DNA of 18,615 bases, taken from assembly GCA_964638865.1 (NCBI GenBank), contig CAZXBG010000083.1, positions 1 through 18,615 on the forward strand. The letters run 5' to 3'. Position 1 is the first letter of the stretch. Each line of letters begins with the position of its first letter. The notes under the pieces are model-generated. The model worked only from the letters and a program-made list of their open reading frames with translations, did not search any database and had not been told where the DNA came from. Below, one piece after another: positions 15,958 to 18,615 of this stretch. Source of the DNA: UBA7236 sp964638865. GTDB taxonomy: Bacteria > Bacteroidota > Bacteroidia > Chitinophagales > BACL12. The translations under genes were made by a program, and so were the position numbers.

Positions 15958-17454
15958 TTAATTGTATTCTAAGGAAATGCCAAATTTGTAAATTACACCA
16001 TTTTTGATGACATAATAAATATCATTAGAAATAAATTGAATGGAATTTAAGAAAATAGGATCAGAAATTGTAGTGCAAGAGTAGCAATTTTCATTCAATT
16101 TACTTAAACATACTTTAAACGATTGATTTTTTTCAAATGTGCGAAGGCCAATTGCAAAAACGGCATAATTCTGATAAAAAAGGAAATGATTGATAAAGTA
16201 AGAGGTATATGCACTTTTCACTTCCCCTAAATGTTTTGCTCTGATATTAGACAAATACGTTGTATCACATGTGATTCGAATTGTCATTGAATCATTAAAT
16301 GCTTTTATAATAGGGGCATACTTATAAACTGCATAAGAATTTCCATTATAGTAAGCCGGGATTAGTGCATGCAAAAATAATTCATCAGTTTTGGTCTTAA
16401 AAAAGAGCGGGACAGCAAGGGTTGTTTGTTTGTTGAATATTAGATCATTACCATTTTGATAAAATTCATTAAAGACTAGACACGTATTTTTATCATCAGC
16501 ACATTCTATGCTATCCTTGTCGGCATACAAGGTAATATATTTACCATTACTCAATCTAGCCAGAAAATTATTTGGTTTGCCGATATTTTCAAGAGATTCA
16601 TTTGAGAATAAAAGAATGTCCACTAATTGAAGTTCTTTCGAAAATTCTATAATTCCTTGTCTATTTGCCAGTGTTAAATGGTTTTCAATAGGATCAAAGG
16701 CGATAGGGTAGATACAATTAATTAATGCATAAAATAGGTTATCACTATATTTAAATACCTTATTGACCGCGATTGGTTCTATTCCCATTTTAATCATCGA
16801 ATCATAAACCTCAGCGGAATTAAATAGAAAATCACTTTTGATCTGAACGGCATCTAAAACACTTAAACTCCACGGGCGTTTAGTGACTTCCAATACTTGT
16901 TTGCCATCGCTTAATCGAAATATGGTCAAATTATTAAGTGCAGGATTATGTGCCAAAAGCGAATTCTCATCCAGTAAAAAATATTCTTCCCGTTCATTTA
17001 AAGGAACAATGTCAGCGTTAAGCACAATAGTATCTATTGGAATAAAATGCATTTTAAGAGAATTTTCCATTGTTAAAAATTCTTCTGAAGTCAAATATTC
17101 CAGTGATCCGTTTTTTACAATTCGAAATATGTCAAACCCACCTGTTAATAAACAATTTGCCAGGTTCTTGTTTTGCATTAAGGGTATTGTATTTGTATCG
17201 AATAATAATTGATTCTTGATAAAATAATTGGCTTCCTCCAATGACATTTCACCAATTAATAGTTTTATAGAAATGCCCTGTTTTTCTGCGTGCTTTAAAC
17301 AATCAATAATTTCTCCTCTGTATTTATAACATGACATAGAATTTAAGCTAAATAAATAGTAATTTTCCTTTTCATTAGAAAAGTATTCATTGCATTGGGA
17401 TTTAACAGTAATTACATTTAATTGAATAATTAAGAAAATGATGGTTAATTTCAT
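15958..17454 (-). CDS. Secreted hypothetical protein, possible thioredoxin-like plus propeller architecture
   Basis: This 498-aa protein has a signal peptide (about 1-20, ending VKSQ). Residues 33-130 (YYLFSLNSMSCYKYRGEII, a Cys-containing helix, GISIKLLIGE, a long helix, then a strand and GGFDIFRIVKNGSLEYL) follow the strand-Cys-helix-strand order of a thioredoxin-like fold with a single Cys42 in place of CxxC. The remainder (about 150-498) is a series of short strands with DG, NGK and NGV turns and sentences such as LSNGKYITLYADKDSIE, suggesting a six-bladed propeller-like domain. Both fold calls are inference from pattern. No catalytic set is recognisable. It is preceded by a 238-base gap holding only a dyad, with the small Cys-rich gene upstream on the same strand. 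Confidence 0.72.
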   Translation of the reverse strand: MKLTIIFLIIQLNVITVKSQCNEYFSNEKENYYLFSLNSMSCYKYRGEIIDCLKHAEKQGISIKLLIGEMSLEEANYFIKNQLLFDTNTIPLMQNKNLANCLLTGGFDIFRIVKNGSLEYLTSEEFLTMENSLKMHFIPIDTIVLNADIVPLNEREEYFLLDENSLLAHNPALNNLTIFRLSDGKQVLEVTKRPWSLSVLDAVQIKSDFLFNSAEVYDSMIKMGIEPIAVNKVFKYSDNLFYALINCIYPIAFDPIENHLTLANRQGIIEFSKELQLVDILLFSNESLENIGKPNNFLARLSNGKYITLYADKDSIECADDKNTCLVFNEFYQNGNDLIFNKQTTLAVPLFFKTKTDELFLHALIPAYYNGNSYAVYKYAPIIKAFNDSMTIRITCDTTYLSNIRAKHLGEVKSAYTSYFINHFLFYQNYAVFAIGLRTFEKNQSFKVCLSKLNENCYSCTTISDPIFLNSIQFISNDIYYVIKNGVIYKFGISLEYN

Positions 17455-17648
17455 AAAACATATTTAATTTTGTTTAAGATTCATTTTCCATGTGTTTTTA
17501 TGAATTAATTCATCCATTCGTTACCTATTTTTATATATAATAAAAACGAACGTTTAATTTGTTATCAATAAATTAAACTCTCAAAATAAAAAAATTCTAA
17601 ATAGTTCTGAATTCCGGATTATTAATACATTGCTTAAGAAATAACAGC

Positions 17649-17673
17649 ATATCTAAAATTCACATTTAGATAT
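17649..17673. repeat. Perfect 9-base inverted repeat downstream of the Cys-rich gene
   Basis: ATATCTAAA (17649-17657) and TTTAGATAT (17665-17673) pair perfectly around a 7-base spacer, 20 bases after the stop of the Cys-rich gene. The stem is AT-rich and lacks a U-tract on the minus strand, so it may be a weak terminator or a regulatory dyad between the two minus-strand genes. Nothing else is seen in 17455-17692. Confidence 0.45.
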
Positions 17674-17692
17674 TTTGCTAATTTCACAAAAA

Positions 17693-18054
17693 CTAATTGC
17701 CAACTACTACCCCAACTATTCTAACTTTCCATTTAGTTGAAGTTATTGGTGTAACAGTATGCGAATCATACTCATAGGGCACACCAGCAACTATCCCACC
17801 ATTGCAACAACCATCACAATTTATTGTAGTTGTTCCTCCAACAGTTCCACTTGCGCAAACTCCTGTTGTCCCGTTACATGTAAAATCAAAATTAAAAGTT
17901 CCATCTGAATTTTCTGTGCAGGTACAAGCTGAACAGGATCCACTAACGGACCAAGTCGTAAATCCATTAGTTGGTTCATTGGCGTAAATCACCCCCCCCA
18001 ATTTATTGAGGATACGGTAAGGATAAGTGCAGTAATAAAACTAAATTTTTTCAT
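17693..18054 (-). CDS. Small Cys-rich secreted protein, signal peptide out of frame at a G8 tract
   Basis: A signal-peptide-coding start, MKKFSFITALILTVSSI, begins at ATG 18054-18052 but runs into TGA at 17991 immediately after a run of eight G. The other frame continues for about 100 residues: VIYANEPTNGFTTWSVSG, then eight cysteines in CSACTC, TC, VC, NC and CC settings, ending in KWKVRIVGVVVGN. One additional G would join them into a protein of about 121 residues with a clean signal cleavage after VIYA. As printed, the mature part could start only from the TTG at 18001, without the hydrophobic core. The gene may be phase variable, recently broken, or affected by a homopolymer sequencing error. 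The function is unknown; disulfide-bonded and secreted is inference. Confidence 0.6.
17992..17999 (-). repeat. Homopolymeric G8 tract (C8 on plus strand)
   Basis: This is a run of eight identical G:C pairs in otherwise AT-rich DNA, placed exactly at the junction between signal peptide and mature region of the Cys-rich protein. Such tracts slip at high rate during replication and are also hard to sequence. A nine-base tract gives the full reading frame. Confidence 0.85.
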
Positions 18055-18089
18055 AAAATATTCATTTAATTTTACTTCCCAAAATAGAG

Positions 18090-18112
18090 AATTAAGTGTA
18101 AGTTACTTAATT
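18090..18112. repeat. Perfect inverted repeat AATTAAGT-N7-ACTTAATT
   Basis: An eight-base perfect dyad with a seven-base spacer is centred about 47 bases upstream of the ATG of the Cys-rich gene, where an operator or promoter-proximal site would lie. No matching regulator gene is in the window. AT-richness makes chance dyads more likely, so support is moderate. Confidence 0.45.
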
Positions 18113-18234
18113 ATTTGGTATTTTATAATAATATTTCCGTTTCAGCGAGAAGATATATATATATAGTTGTTAATCAATATGTTAAACCATTAATAATTTA
18201 GGCAATTTAAAGATTTTAATTTAAATCAAACCAA

Positions 18235-18390
18235 CTAATAACCGATGAGCCGCTCCAGTAAATATAGTCCCAATTCTGTAACACCAAATATCTAATACAA
18301 TTCAACTAAAAATTCCTTCTGATGCCCTTACTTAACTATCAACTCCGCCAAGAAGGGATAATAAAACATTATATGTCCAATAAGTGGCAT
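18235..18390 (-). pseudogene. Coding-like relic with internal stops, possibly an intergenic repeat
   Basis: In one minus-strand frame this stretch reads MPLIGHIMFYYPFLAELIVK, stop, GHQKEFLVELY, stop, IFGVTELGLYLLERLIGY, stop. The frame is constant across both stops, the composition is protein-like, and the DNA is noticeably richer in GC than its flanks. It may be a dead gene fragment or a dispersed non-coding repeat that happens to read this way. The flanking 18113-18234 and 18391-18457 hold nothing beyond a short AT dinucleotide run at 18153-18165. Confidence 0.35.
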
Positions 18391-18457
18391 TTAAGTATAT
18401 TAAAATTTATAAACCATCTATTGAATAGAAAATTCTACAGAATGTGAAATTACAATT

Positions 18458-18615
18458 TTATTTAACTGCAATGTCCTTGATATCAAATTTACATAAATTA
18501 TTTAATATTGTATTTCTCAGAAAAAATGGATATAAATTATGCTTTTTAGTTTTACAGTCAAAACATTCAGATTCGATAAGATAAATATCAGAATTAATTA
18601 AACCGATTTTGGGAT
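18458..18615 (-). CDS. 3' end of a minus-strand gene cut by the window edge
   Basis: An open minus-strand frame enters from the window end and gives 51 residues before TAA at 18460-18458: GLINSDIYLIESECFDC, KTKKHNLYPFFLRNTI, CKFDIKDIAVK. It has no stop up to the edge and a reasonable residue mix including a CxxC pair, so it is probably the C-terminus of a larger protein. No family is recognised. The short length keeps confidence low. Confidence 0.4.
   Translation of the reverse strand, partial: PKIGLINSDIYLIESECFDCKTKKHNLYPFFLRNTILNNLCKFDIKDIAVK

Noticed and set aside
18153..18165. AT dinucleotide run
   Set aside because: It is only about six units in an AT-rich gap and outside any reading frame, so it is expected by chance.

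Overview
The window looks like a chromosomal segment of a member of the Bacteroidota, probably near Chitinophagales/Saprospirales. The lineage call is inference. It rests on AT-rich DNA with AAA/TTA-rich codon use, weak or absent Shine-Dalgarno sequences, several TAnnTTTG-like -7 elements, a RecA of typical size (343 aa), signal peptides ending in FSQ/KSQ or lipoboxes, and several DUF-type proteins familiar from this phylum. No tRNA, rRNA, CRISPR array, insertion sequence or phage gene was recognised.

Positions 1-3890 hold a plus-strand accessory cluster: two paralogous medium-chain (quinone-oxidoreductase-like) dehydrogenases flank a broken GNAT acetyltransferase, an unknown exported protein and a VOC/glyoxalase-fold protein. 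A bidirectional hairpin terminator separates it from a minus-strand M2 (angiotensin-converting-enzyme-like) lipoprotein peptidase. recA follows, divergent from the peptidase, with its own strong terminator.

Positions 7234-10526 are minus strand. A tight trio (DUF3828-like lipoprotein, HipA-like kinase, DUF3037 protein) has a good Bacteroidota-type promoter with a perfect dyad at the predicted transcription start. Downstream of it, apparently with its own promoter, is a secreted berberine-bridge-type flavoprotein.

Positions 10740-15477 hold the most coherent system: a probable D-amino-acid/D-glutamate salvage operon. The first gene encodes an exported fusion of a serine beta-lactamase/D-peptidase-like domain with a D-aminoacylase-like amidohydrolase. 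It is followed by a DUF1611-family protein (DgcN type) and an enolase-superfamily epimerase (DgcA or L-Ala-D/L-Glu epimerase type) whose start codon overlaps the DgcN stop. A plausible reading is that D-amino acids are freed outside the cytoplasm, then N-acetylated and epimerised inside.

Positions 15478-18615 are an eroded, very AT-rich accessory stretch: the C-terminal remnant of an unknown gene, a 498-aa secreted protein with a possible thioredoxin-like N-terminus, a small cysteine-rich secreted protein whose signal peptide is put out of frame by an 8-G tract (phase variation, decay or sequencing error), a coding-like relic interrupted by stops, and the 3' end of another minus-strand gene cut by the window edge.
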